Shown piece by piece: positions 52,885-64,000 of a DNA stretch of 64,000 nucleotides. This DNA comes from Sipunculus nudus (taxonomy: Eukaryota > Annelida > Sipuncula > Golfingiida > Sipunculidae), in the NCBI GenBank assembly GCA_026874595.1, contig CM049310.1, positions 8,310,001-8,374,000 on the forward strand, written 5' to 3'. The first letter of the stretch is position 1, and every line of letters starts with the position of its first letter. The notes under the pieces are model-generated. The model did not search any database. It saw nothing but the letters and a program-made list of their open reading frames with translations, and was not told the origin of the DNA. The translations under genes and the position numbers were made by a program.

Positions 52885-55340
52885 ACAAGTGAACCATGGG
52901 CCATGATGCTCAGCTGTCTGGGAAGAGATTTGCCAAAGGAAATTTTATCATCTGAATGGTAGTATATACCCATTCAACTGAAGCATCAAACAGATTAACC
53001 AACAGGCCAAGATTGTGTCTGTATTTATATATATATATATATATAATTTATATTTATATTTATATAATAGAGAAAAAATGCGTAAACTTTAAAAAAAAAT
53101 ACAGGTGGCTCCACCAGTCTGCAGAAACTAATAAAAACAGTTAATGGTCAATATTCATGCAAAGAATCATGGTGATCTCTGCATTAGTTGTTCAGATAGT
53201 TCAGCTTTTGTATCAAATTTTCCATTATTCTGAGGGAGTCCTATAACTTGAAGGATATGGGTAACAGAGACCTAATTTCAGTTTTCCACAGACACTTTTC
53301 ATGGGCCTCCTTGCATGACAAGAATGAAGATTCTAGGTCGAGTTGTTACAATTTGTGCCACGTTAACAAATGACAGCATCCTTAAAGGTCTCAAAAATAG
53401 AGAAAAAAATTAGAAAAATTGAATAAAATATAGGTGGCACCACCAGACTGCAGAAACTGATGAAACACTCCATACTCAATACTGTGGTTGTCTTCTTATT
53501 TGCGGTGGTTTCAAATTCGCGATATTCACGGTCGTTCTCTGACCGCGAAATTGAAACCACGCAGTTTTGAATGTATATGTACCAGGCCATGATCGTTAAT
53601 TTCAGAAGCTGCCGTTATAATTATAGTTGGTGACAGTTGAGATTAATCGAGCCTCATTCATATTATTTAAGTGATTCAGGGTGAATTAAAAACAGGGCCC
53701 ATTTAAAAAAAAATATTGGTATGCTTAGATGCAAAAAAACCGTGACCCTTTGCAGGGATGTGCAGACCCGATGGGCGCGCTTGGCGCCTTAAAATGAATA
53801 TTGAGTAGAAGGTACTCTTTCACATTGTGCCGTATTTAGTAATTTTAAAAAAATAAAATTTGCGACTAAAGTAGTGAACGTAGCCGCTAGGGTAGCGCCA
53901 CCTTGTAACTGTATAATGGACTAATTCTGTCACTACCGAAATCATGACGAGCCAAACGATATTTGATAGGCTAGTGATGACGTGAATTTTGAATAAATTT
54001 GAAAGGTCACAGTTCATTTTGGGGCCAAAGTGCCGTAGAACAGTGGAATGTGAGTTGTTTTGAATGTGCCTTGGCCCTGAACTAATTACAGCCAGCGGGG
54101 TCAATGCTTCCCGCACGTGTCGGCTCAGCCGTCCGTGACCGTTCGAACATGCGACATCCGGACAGAGAAACAGTAGACTAGGATAACCATGAAATCAGCG
54201 GTTTATGAAATAATTTTGTCATTACAGTTCATAGTTTCATATTTGATAATAAATACACTACTAGACTTGAAAAAGCGTGAAACTTCTAAAAATACAAAAA
54301 CCGCAAAAAATTCAGCCCCGCTGATATAAAGGCAACCACAGTATCCATGCAAAGAATCATGATGATCTCTGCATTAGTTGTTCAGATACTTCAGCTTTTG
54401 GATCAAATTGTCCATTATTCTGGGGGATACTTCGGAGTCCTATAGCTTGAAGGATATGGGAAACAGAGACCTAATTTCAGGTTTCCACCGACACTTTTAA
54501 TGGGCCTCCTTGCATGACAAGAATGAAGATTCAAGGTCCAATTGTTACAATTTGTACCATATTGACAGATAACCACGACTTTAAAGGACTCAAAAACATA
54601 GAAAAAAATTCTTAAAAATTTGAAAAAAATAGAGGTGGCGCACCCAGTCTGCAGAAACTGATGGAACACCTCATGATCAATATGTATGCCAAAAATCATG
54701 ACCATCAGTGTTGTAGTTATTAAGATACTGCAGTTTTTGTGTCAAATTTTTCTTTATTCTGGGGGGTATTTTGAAGCCATACAGCTTAAAGGATATGGGT
54801 AACACAGACCTAATTTCAGGTTTCCATGGAGACTTTTCATGGGTCTCCCTGTGTGTCAAGAATGAAGATACTAGATCCAGTCTTTAAGATTTGTGCCCTG
54901 TTAACAGATGTTCACATTTTTAAAGGTCTCAAAAATGGAGAAAACCATTCGTAAAAAATCGAAAAATACAGGTGGCGCCACCAGTCTGCAGGAACTGATG
55001 GAACATCTCATGATCAATATGTATGCCAAAAATCATGACCATCAGTGATGTAGTTAATGATATATTGAAGTTTTTGTATGAAATTTTGGACTATTCTGGT
55101 GGGTACTTTGAGGCCCCATAGCTCGAAGAATATGGGTAACAGAGACCTTATTCTGGTTTCCGAGGAGATTTTTTTTTGACCTCTCAGAATGTCAAGTAAC
55201 AAGATTCTAGATCCAGCGGTTATGATTTGTGCCTGGTTAACGGACAGACAGACGGACGGACAGACAGACAGACAGACGGACGACTGACAAAGAGTGATCG
55301 CTATAGCTCAGATGACTAACAGTCAGCTGAGCTAAAAATT
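52885..55340 (+). mobile_element. F1 pearl-like element, copy 3, itself interrupted
   Basis: Starts ACAAGTGAACCATGGGCCAT with GCTCAGCTG and ends CAGTCAGCTGAGCTAAAAAT. It contains F1 units and a long (GACA/GACG)n tail at 55250-55285. One unit is split by a TA-flanked element at 53482-54341. It is nested within the F2 copy. Confidence 0.8.
53482..54341. mobile_element. TA-target (mariner-like) non-autonomous element
   Basis: The ends CTGTGGTTGTC and GGCAACCACAG are inverted, and TA flanks both sides (53480-53481, 54342-54343). Sister F1 units read TCAATATCCATGC without the insertion, which fixes the TA duplication exactly. Just inside the left end is a hairpin: GCGGTGGTTTCAAATTCGCG against CGCGAAATTGAAACCACGCA. 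No transposase frame; the 98-codon minus frame inside has no recognisable motif. Confidence 0.85.
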
Positions 55341-56172
55341 GGTGGCACCACCTGACATAAAATTGAGAGAGCTATCAAAGATGTATACACATGCAAAATT
55401 TTGCGGATAAGTCAAAGCACTGCTGAGATATGAGTGATTTTATCCCACGGCAGACAAACTGATAGACGCCGTGCAAATATGGTTGCAGGTGGTCCCACCA
55501 GTTTTTTTAATGATATAAAGCTATTCAAAAGCTACACTGTTGCAAAATTTCAACCTGATTGGTCAAACAAGTCCAAAAATTTGTCAAATTTCCAAAAAAA
55601 TATGTCCAGTTGTCACAGAGGAGTCCAGAACCAAACGCGGAGACAGCAGAACCTGGTCAAAAACATAGTATCCGCAATACTTTGTTTTGGTTGATACAAT
55701 TATTAACATTGCTGTATGCATGGCCAATGGCAGGAGTGGACAATCAGACTGAAAGTTTCACTCTTTTGAGTACACCAGAACTGGCTTCAGCAGTACTGTG
55801 CAAAGCCTGGGAAGTCATGAGCCTGAGTCTGAATCTCAACTGAGGAGTGGATAGATTTTTAGACAGCCTCTAGTCAGGGTGAGAGCGCTATCTCAGCCAA
55901 GAAGTGCTGAAACTTTTCATGGTCAGCCCCTACCCAGGGTGAACACTTTGCACTGATAAATGGGAAGGCTGTGCCCTACAGCTGTGTATCACTCACAAAC
56001 AAGTCTGAACTTTGGGGCTGCCTCAATGATGTGGCCCAGCAGTAGGGATGACTACACACCCAGGGCCCACAGAGAGTTACAAGACCAGGGTTACACCAGG
56101 ATATAATTGTCACATAGTTGAAACCATAATGGAGTTCAACAGATGTAATAGTGGTTTATATAAGTTAAGTAA

Positions 56173-56473
56173 GGCCAAAAAAATAAAAGGTATGGTTCTC
56201 AGGCACTGCCCGCTTCAATTTTAACCCCCTGCACCAAAAATTTTTATTTTGATTTTCATCTTTCAAGAAGATAAAATAACACAATTTTGATAAGATTTCC
56301 TTTGTTATGTAGTGCTTTTACCTGTTTAGCAAAAAAAAATTATGTTATTTTCATGCTTTTCCCTGATCATATGACATTTTTATCGAAACATACAAAAAAG
56401 GTTAAAAAGATTTTATCGCCCACCTGCACTGATTTCTGATAAAAATCCCTGAGAACCATGCCTTTTTTTGGTC
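56173..56473. mobile_element. PIF/Harbinger-like MITE, copy 2
   Basis: 301 bp, similar throughout to 13955-14251, with TAA flanks and inverted ends GGCCAAAAAAATAAAAGGTA and, inverted, GACCAAAAAAAGGCATGG. Non-coding. Confidence 0.75.
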
Positions 56474-57209
56474 TAAGCATGAAAAATTGAGTTGAATACT
56501 TCCACAAAAAAATTTTAAAAACTCCTTCATATATGAATTATTAAAGAAAATTATATAAAGAAAATCAGCACTTAAAGTAAATTCTGAGCTACAGCAAAAC
56601 TGAAACTATTTTTCATGGCGGGTAATGATAAACTGAACATAAATATTCTTTCTAGGGGAGTTCAGGCAAGTGTATTTTAATAATTAAGCAGACTATGGGA
56701 AAAATCAGCCTTTTATATCAGTCTATCTACAGACAGATTAATGCTTCACATTGGATAATTAATTTCCTTTGAACACTTTGTGTTAAGGTTTTTTTTCTAT
56801 ATAATGGCAGCATTAGGTGCGGTACTCAGATAATTCACCCTCACATGGTCACAAGGGGGCATTGATTATACTGTATCATGGGCAGGAGAAGCTTTCCTAT
56901 TCCTTAAAGAATTAACAGTCTGCAATGTTAGATGACTGAGTTATAAACCTAAGACCTTGACCGATGAATTGTTTGTATAGGTTTCAAAGCATTAAACAAA
57001 TAAAATTACATGAACATTGGGAGAAGGAAAAGAAATAACTTATTTTTTTAACTTATTATTAACCCCTTCTAATAGAAATATTTAAACATGAAATATCTGT
57101 AGTAATTTATATCTATAAGTGGTAAGAATTATACTTATAAGGTTAAATTTAAAGGAAATGAGTACAGTCAAAATTTGATTTTCAAACAGAAAAAAAAAAA
57201 TCCACTAAC

Positions 57210-58017
57210 ATTTGGTTTTCCTGGCTTTGTCGACTTTGAGGTTTCTCTGGTTTTGGTTGTACACTTTTTGGCGTTGGGGATCCGCCAAATGAGGTAGCTT
57301 GCACCACTGGTATTTTTTTCGCTGGATTAATGTTGACTTGTGGTTTGATAACCTCCCTCGTTGACTTGGCAGAAGAGGCTCGGGACCTGCTGGCAGGCCT
57401 CGAAGATGCGCTGGGAGGTCTCTTTTTATCAGCACCTAATTCTTTGACAGCACTTGGAGACAGTCTATATTTATAGGCTAATCGGGCTAAGTTTGGCTCA
57501 GAGCCTGTGCGTGTGTTGTAGGCAGGTTTTGGTTGCTGGGTACTCCCATTGCGAAAAACACGACTAAATTGCATTTGATGATGTTTTTGGCACAGTTGGT
57601 GAATTTGTTGCTCTGATATTACAGTTTTTCCATTCGCTGACGCAGGCAATGAATTTGTTGAACTAACACAGTCATTACGATATTGCTCCATATACTTTCC
57701 AATATCTAGATAATGCCTAAACACATAAGATTTTTCCTTTGTTCTATGGTCTCTCCATGACTGTATGCCACTGCTGGGTTCATTCCTGCCCTCACGAGAA
57801 GTCCTGCTAACAGGTTTCTCAGGCTTGAGTATGTGAGACCCAAATGGGTCCCATGCTGAGAACCCATCACATGGGTTTCTCTGGCTCTGTGGTACACTTG
57901 TTGCCTTCACTTCAATGATTTCTATGTCTTCAGCACTGTCCAACAAGTTTTTCTGTAGTTCTTTGTCCAAAAACACATTATACTCATGCTGTACCCGACC
58001 TTCTTTTTCTACCATGG
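57210..58017 (-). CDS. First long coding exon of the large minus-strand gene
   Basis: An acceptor (CTCTTTTTCCAG) precedes CCATGG at 58017, and the ATG at 58015 has a good Kozak context (purine at -3, G at +4). The frame gives 268 complete codons plus AT and ends at a GTTAGT donor (57209). The product begins MVEKEGRVQHEYNVFLDKEL. It has a charged N-terminal third, a middle part with YLDIGKYMEQYRNDC, and then EPNLARLAYKYRLSPSAVKE. It ends in a basic, disordered Ser/Arg/Pro tract (SRPASRSRASSAKS) and a Pro/Lys/Gln-rich tail. Such tails are common in cytoskeletal or centrosomal proteins, but that is only an inference. The frame is also open upstream to an ATG at 58054. An alternative acceptor at 58103 would add sequence with an in-frame stop. 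Confidence 0.85.
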
Positions 58018-58440
58018 CTGGAAAAAGAGTCACGGAACCAACCAGTATGTGCATCCCTTAATGTAACGTTTGACTATCCATACACTTTGTAACTGGCTCC
58101 ACCTACAGGAGAAAGAGACAAAATCTTTAAGGATCAGAATCATATATGGACTTCAAAGTCTTGTTCAGCCAGGTGATGTATACTGCGGTGGTAATGTCAA
58201 CTGTTAAAATCAAACATTCGGATAAATGGAAAATGGTGGTATTTCAGCAAATTTCAATTCAAGGGCATAAAGATTTATTGTTAGTTAATTCCATTAATGT
58301 TTCATGCCTTTTATAAGGCTGATATGAGCACTGAGTGGTACAGAACCAATTGGTTGTAGCTTTGGACTTTTGTGATGCTGCCCAATGTGAACCTAACCAA
58401 AGCTTCTGTGATGTGAATTTTAAAAAACAATAAAAAACTA

Positions 58441-59305
58441 GTAGCTAATGGGCCATGACCCTCAGCTGAATTCATGGAATGTTGAACAATGAGCAAAATG
58501 ACTGCCAGAGTGCAAAAAAATCATGAATTTTGTGATTAGTCCTAGGAGTGGGTTACAGTGGGCTTTTTGAGAGATGACCACTTCATTTGAACGTTTCATA
58601 AATAGAAACAAAAAAGTGTGAACATTTGAAAAAATACATGTAGTGCCACCAGTCTGCAGAAACTGATGAAACACTCCATGATCAATATAACAAAGAATCA
58701 TGGCTATCAAGGCATTAGTTATTCAGATCCTGGAGCTTTCATTTCAAATATTTGATTTTTCTTCTGGGTACTTACGAACCCCATATCTTGGGGAATATGG
58801 GTAACAGAGACCTAATTTCAGGTTTCCAAGGGGATTTTTCATGGATCTCCCTGGATGTCAAGTACGAAGATTCCAGGTCTAGTGGTTACAATTTGTGCCC
58901 TGTTAACAGATGACAGCTTCTTTAAAGGAAACATAATAGTGAAAAAAATTTGTAAAAATTTGAAAAAAAAATACAGGTGGCGCCACTAGTTTGCAGGAAC
59001 TGATGAAACACTCCATGATCCATAGTCACGCAAAAAATCATGGTGATCAATGTAGTAGTTATTAAGATACTTGAGCTTTTGTATCAAATTTTTTATTATT
59101 CAGGGGGGTATAGCTCACAGAAAATGGATCTGAGACCTAATTTCAGGTTTCCAAGGAGATTTTTATGGACCTCCCTGGATGTCTAGTTTGAAGATTTCAG
59201 GTCCAGCAGTAATGATTTGTGCCCTGATAACGGACGGCCGGACAGACAACAGACAAAGAGTGATTGCTATAGCTCAGATGACTTTCAGTCATCTGAGCTA
59301 AAAAA
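58441..59305 (+). mobile_element. F1 pearl-like element, copy 4 (short)
   Basis: Starts with GGGCCATGACCCTCAGCTGA and ends CTTTCAGTCATCTGAGCTAA. It has about two and a half F1 units with the usual phrases and a short GGACGGCCGGACAGACAACA tail. One GGTGGCGCCACT near-match lies at about 58979. It lies just upstream of the coding exon at 58017. Confidence 0.75.
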
Positions 59306-62300
59306 ACCAAATCTGAGATTATCTCAAATTATATATTAACTATATTTACACTGGAAATTCTGGATCAACCTGATTGTTAAATCAGTGAAATCCAGAAGGC
59401 TTAATAAAAACATATAATTATTATAATATTATTTCCTTTGTTCTCATTAAAAAATGTGTTAGCTGTACCTGTTAAAAAGTTCTCTACATACATCACTGTA
59501 TCATCATATCATTCATATGTGGTGAACTTGGGACCATAGTTACCACATAAACACCAGAGAAACACCAGAGTTGGTATTAGTTACCACATCAGGTTGTCCC
59601 AGGCATCTCAGTGTGTCATAGCATGAGAGGCAGTACATAACACATGTATAAATTAATGAAAAATACCACAGGCCATGCATGTATCTAACATATGTGCAAC
59701 CATTAAGTGTTCTGCAAATAACTCCAAGTTCGCCTGGCCAGGCTCAGCTGTTGACTACATGTAGGTGTTATAATAGCCAACGACACTGTGAGACCAATAT
59801 CTACATTATGCGTGAGAGCATTCAATGTCACACACGGCCAGACATGATGATTATTACAGCTGCACTGGACTGACCACAGGTCTGACTTCATGAAGGAGCT
59901 ATGATAGATTGTCTGTAATGTAATATATTACATGTACTTCTACAACTAGTAGATATTGTGTCTGTAGAGGGTGCACATCCAATCAAAGACCAAACATTTG
60001 ATCATTAAAAAGATAATCATATTTTTTTGCTGAATACACGCATCTTTTAATAATTTCTTTGAAAACTAGATTTTCAAATTCTCTTGTATATACAAAATAA
60101 GAGATAAACATAAACTGGAAGGATGATTTTTTTTATAGAAGGTAATAATGTAGACTACATGAATGGACAAATTTAAACATTACAGTGGTTATGTCTGCTA
60201 GATTAGGATGGAGATTATAATGAAATGGCAAACATTTTTTTTTTAATTTCAGTGGAGACACCTAGAAAAATACTGACTTATTACTGCAACTGCAAAGGTT
60301 AAATTTATAAAATGCAAAATGAAGAAAAATCCTTGCTCTTTAGAAGTTTGTAAAACCTTTATATAAGAAAAGAATACAGAAATCATTACTGGTACTTAAG
60401 TAGAGAATTTACTCTTTCACTGCTGCTTTTCACTTTTTATTCATGAGCATGTACAAAGTCATTTCTTTGCAACATTTTAATAAGTATACTTTATCTTATT
60501 TTCTTAAGGGTTCACCTGCTGTAGTATCTGAATCCAATCTTTGTCTGCATGTTATTGAAATGTATAAGTCTGCAGGTCTTTCATTCACTTAACATAACAA
60601 GAAGTAATCCAAGAAACCAACCATTTCAAGGATATTTTCTATATTTACTTAATTATCTATCTTTAATCTTGATGATCCAATTATTGAACTGAAAGGGACA
60701 AAAAAGTCAGAAAATCCTTTATTTATGACTTAATCAATGACACAAAAAGCAGATTACTGTGTTAATATCTGAATGAATATATCTTTATATATATATAGGT
60801 GTGCATGAGCACTCAAAGTGTTCATCTTGTACTCAAACAAATGTTTAGAAATACAGAGACTCAGGTATTCAGAACTGGTGACCAATACATGAATTCGAGC
60901 TTATATACATGTACTGTGAATGCCTGAGCTTAGTATTCTATAAGTGAATGTAGATATTCCAGCTGGCTGAGCATCAGGTTATTGAGTGGCACAGCAAATG
61001 ACACATCACTGCTGTCAAAGGAATACATAATTAATGCTCACACTGAGGTACTAGTATTAATCTACAATGCTACATACTAATCAATACACAATTCTTTCAG
61101 ATTCTATTGGGACTGATGTGTAGATTGAACCATGTAACAGATTCCACTAGTCACACTGATCAGGATTTCTGGCTACAGAAGGTTCTTGGTGCCTTTTGAA
61201 TTTTGATAGAATCCTACAGAATAGCTCAAACAAACTAATACTTACTACAAAGTGAGAGGTTCCCCTTTATAAGCCAAAGTTTATCTAACTCTCTGTGCTA
61301 CCAGTATAAAGATTCTTTTCCAATTAAAGGGGTGGAAGAAGGGTCTTAGTAAAGGTCAACAATCTGGCAGAGGTAAACAAGTGTGCTGTGAGTTCTGGTT
61401 GATATTTTTTTGTGAGATGCAAAACCTGGTAAAGTAGTACAGGGTATTGCTTTTTGCTATTAAGTGTACTATGGTTTATTTCTCAAGATATCTGGTCAAA
61501 AAAGATGGGGCCGCACCCACCTCTTAAACTGCCCCTAGGCCTGCCTTTATAATCCTCAGTTTATCCAACACTTTGTGCTACAAAGATTACCACTCCCTCT
61601 CAGAGTATGTTCTAGGGAACATGTGATTGTCATTGTGTATTGAGCACACTTCTTTATTGCTGTCCATACTGAAATCCTGCTCACTTACAAACAGCCAAGT
61701 GGCAGTTTAATAGTGATATTTGTTAAATTTTAGTTATGGTTGAATTTATAAAACAAAAGCAGTGAAATTAACCCTGCTTTAAGAAACACTATATTTTGTC
61801 TCTGACGAACATTTTATGACTTGTTACAAATAACTAACATGATCAAAGTTAAATTAATTAACATGACCATTTTGAATGGTTTAAGTGTTATAAAAGTCAT
61901 TTTTTAAGAATTGGTCATCTGGTCACTGCCCTTTTGATGGCACTGTCTGTAAAGAAAATAGGTCTATTGTGAGTTATATTGTAAAACCCTATGAATGTCA
62001 GGGAGTTTTTTTATATACATGGTGCTAGGGAAAAAACAGACATCCGAACAGGTCTTTCATTAAATCAAGGTATAACTGTTATTAAACTATATATTCAAAA
62101 TTTTGTGGTCCTTAATCCAGATTATTTTGGCTTATAAGTAAATTTAATCTTATTACCAGAAGTGATTAAATTCTTGAGTACTTGCATTGTGTTATGTAAT
62201 TAAATAACTGAAATAGAGTTTAAATCAATTCATAAATTATACATACAATATAAATAAAATATAACATAATAAACATAGTATACAACATACAAACAAATAA

Positions 62301-62561
62301 TCTATATATACTGAGTATATGTATATATACATATACATTATAGTGTATATTAATCAATGATTATTTTATATATTTAAAATAATAAATAAATACATTATAT
62401 ATATACTATATATAAATATGACATTTTTTTATTACAATTCAACCCAATTGATTCACAAAATACTGAATATATGTATATATACATATATATTATATTATAT
62501 ATAAATCAATGTTTATTTTACATGTATAAAATAATAAATAAATACATTATATATATATATA

Positions 62562-62612
<51 letters not shown>

Positions 62613-62662
62613 TCGTTTTTTAATTACATTTCAACCCAATTTATTACAAAAATAAAAACTCA
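59306..62662. other. Intron or 5' non-coding sequence
   Basis: AT-rich, with no supported exon. AT tracts and two similar stretches with ATATGTATATATACATAT lie at 62310-62530, and a long (AT)n at about 62545-62608. These look like local duplications of low-complexity DNA. Confidence 0.5.
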
Positions 62663-62729
62663 CTTTCCACAGGGCGTCAGAGAGATCTTCATATGCAAAT
62701 TCACCAACTTTACATGACATTGATGACAT
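62663..62729 (-). CDS. Candidate first exon or upstream ORF
   Basis: A frame starting at ATG 62729 (also in frame with an ATG 12 nt upstream) reads MSSMSCKVGEFAYEDLSDAL and ends LWK at a near-consensus donor, AAA|GTGAGT. It leaves in phase 0. Joined to the acceptor at 58103 it hits an in-frame TAA after 14 codons; joined to the acceptor at 58018 it hits a stop at once. It is therefore either a short upstream ORF in the 5' UTR or the true N-terminus with a missing exon or base. The amino-acid composition looks coding. Confidence 0.45.
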
Positions 62730-62759
62730 AGTACGTATCATGTATAAAGGGACCCACAC

Positions 62760-63080
62760 TGGTTTAGCAATTCCGTAACTATAGTATAACTTATTAATCG
62801 TCACTCGACGCAGTCACTTGAAGCTGATCTGTACAGAAAGAGATCTTGCAGCGCCGATCCAAGTTAGTCACCTTGCTTATAATAAAATATTAATCAAGGC
62901 GTTAAGTGCGAACCCTTGTTTTGAACGACGGCCACTTGAGTATATCATCTAAATCCTTGTTAACAACACAACCACTCGCACCCGATACCACCCTATAACT
63001 GTTCCAAGTTGGTCGCTGCTCCGAGCACGCTGTGGTTTGTTTACGGCTACAAAGTGGTCGCATTGTCGCATAATCACATA
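62760..63080 (-). promoter_or_regulatory. Probable promoter/5' end of the large gene
   Basis: This block is GC-richer and retains many CpGs compared with the rest of the window, and lies directly upstream of the candidate first exon. No clear TATA box. A CpG-type promoter is inferred from composition and position only. Confidence 0.4.
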
Positions 63081-63335
63081 ATTTCTTACCACAAGGAATG
63101 ATTTTATTTTACATGAAAAAGTTTCCATTGAACTGACAAAATCTAGAAATGGTAAGAAGTAAATAAATAAATTGATTAATTAATTGTTTTACGACAATCA
63201 AAAATGTTAGGGTGTGTTCCCAAGAAACAAAACTGATTAAAATAAATGATTATTAAATCAGAGAATTTGCTAGTAACAATGTTTCTTGGTGTTCGGCATG
63301 TCATATTTATATTCTTCTCGTAATATTTCAGTCTG

Positions 63336-63605
63336 ATGATGGCCCGTTACGTGGAGTTATTGATAAAATATCGTTCAAACCAAAAAATCATTTATAGTGC
63401 ACGAAGCACCTCTGTGGGGGGGTTTCCGGTGCGCATGCGGACGAAGGACTTGTCTTGGTTACGAGAAGCCAGATCGTTGGAAACTGTCCTTTCTTGCAGA
63501 AATTTTTATCTTCTATGGGTCAGATTGCATGAAGACATACTTGAAAGTGTACGTTCACGTTTATTCAATCAACCTATTATTCACATTAATTTGTATATAT
63601 TCTGA
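63336..63605 (+). other. Possible divergent transcript start with NRF1-like site
   Basis: A plus-strand frame of 89 codons starts at 63336, is basic and resembles nothing I know. TGCGCATGCG at 63430-63439 is the NRF1 core palindrome, which usually sits in CpG promoters. The spacing of about 600 bp from the minus-strand exon would suit a bidirectional promoter, but the frame itself may be chance. Confidence 0.25.
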
Positions 63606-63729
63606 AACAGTCAACAATCTGTATAAACAAGGCACAAAAATGCACACTCCTTAATTTGGCTTAAAGTTAAACTTAAAGGCTTAAACTTAAAGAATTAATT
63701 ATAGTCCGTTCCAGTACCACTGGCCACCT

Positions 63730-63969
63730 GTTGGAGCGAGTATAGAATCCGGTCTATATGGATGAGCTTATGGGTGTATACGGACGGACGTAATGACGTT
63801 TAGGATTCATGTAACGGGGAAATAAGAGGTATGTCGATGTCATCGTCAGGCATGTCATGGCTTACGTTGCTTACCAGCTTACTACTAATACTGAGTACTA
63901 ATATGAGACGGTCCAGTCAGTTTGGGACCCATCTTGGAAATGTAGACGGGATTCTATACTCATTCCAAC
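63730..63969. mobile_element. 240-bp TIR element (MITE)
   Basis: The left end GAGTATAGAATCCGGTCT and the inverse of the right end GAGTATAGAATCCCGTCT match closely, and the outer GTTGG/CCAAC also pair. No coding capacity. Superfamily not assigned. Confidence 0.65.
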
Positions 63970-64000
63970 CTGTGTTTTAGCAACTATTTTTTGTGAATCC

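Larger units (their letters stand above)
52256..55700 (+). mobile_element. F2 pearl-like element, copy 3, interrupted
   Basis: The left part (52256-52884) shows the GTGTATCCACCAAAATCAGA end and two ~278-bp units. The right part (55341-55700) resumes in the same unit and ends CATAGTATCCGCAA...TTGATACAATT like copy 1. The gap is occupied by an F1 element, so F2 was here first. Confidence 0.75.

Noticed and set aside
53820-54116. A 98-codon minus frame inside the TA-flanked element, considered as a transposase
   Set aside because: No DDE/D signature or DNA-binding motif; too short.

Overview
This is AT-rich, intron-rich animal DNA, most likely from a mollusc and probably a bivalve. That placement is an inference. 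It rests on the large introns, the AT microsatellites and especially the many 'pearl-like' elements: tandem cores of 280-340 bp, then an ACGG/ACAG tetranucleotide tract, then a short palindromic end. No bacterial, organellar, rRNA or tRNA gene was found.

Host gene. One gene on the minus strand can be assembled from exons with matching splice phases: 58017-57210 (start codon at 58015), 29676-29617, 23350-23263 and 13704 to about 12926. It encodes a roughly 575-residue, basic, Ser/Pro-rich, largely disordered protein that I do not recognise. A poly(A) signal at 12828-12823 suggests the transcript can end there. A possible upstream exon (62729-62663) lies next to a CpG-richer block at about 62760-63080 that is probably the promoter. 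Two further exon-like segments downstream (9840-9758 and 3732-3273) are either extra 3' exons or parts of another gene. At the 3732 exon, the splice acceptor and about 40 nt of exon have been amplified into an array of 91-bp units.

Mobile elements. 14284-21015 is a young Ty3/Gypsy LTR element in the gene's third intron, antisense to the gene. Its domain order is Gag-PR-INT-RT-RH, the unusual Gmr1-like order, and it carries two frame breaks. Beside it is a PIF/Harbinger-like MITE with a second copy at 56173. Four F1 copies (about 340-bp units) and three F2 copies (about 278-bp units), plus related families F3-F6, occupy 7.9-9.4, 33.8-36.0, 39.3-46.3, 48.1-50.4, 52.3-55.7 and 58.4-59.3 kb. They share a 12-bp palindrome, GGTGGCGCCACC, and all recognisable copies lie in the same orientation. 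Between them are TIR elements of several types: pogo-like, TA-target mariner-like, TTAA-target, hAT-like and unclassified. There is also a tRNA-derived SINE and a 7.6-kb segment bounded by inverted palindromic arms.

The rest is intron or intergenic sequence in which I see no supported gene.
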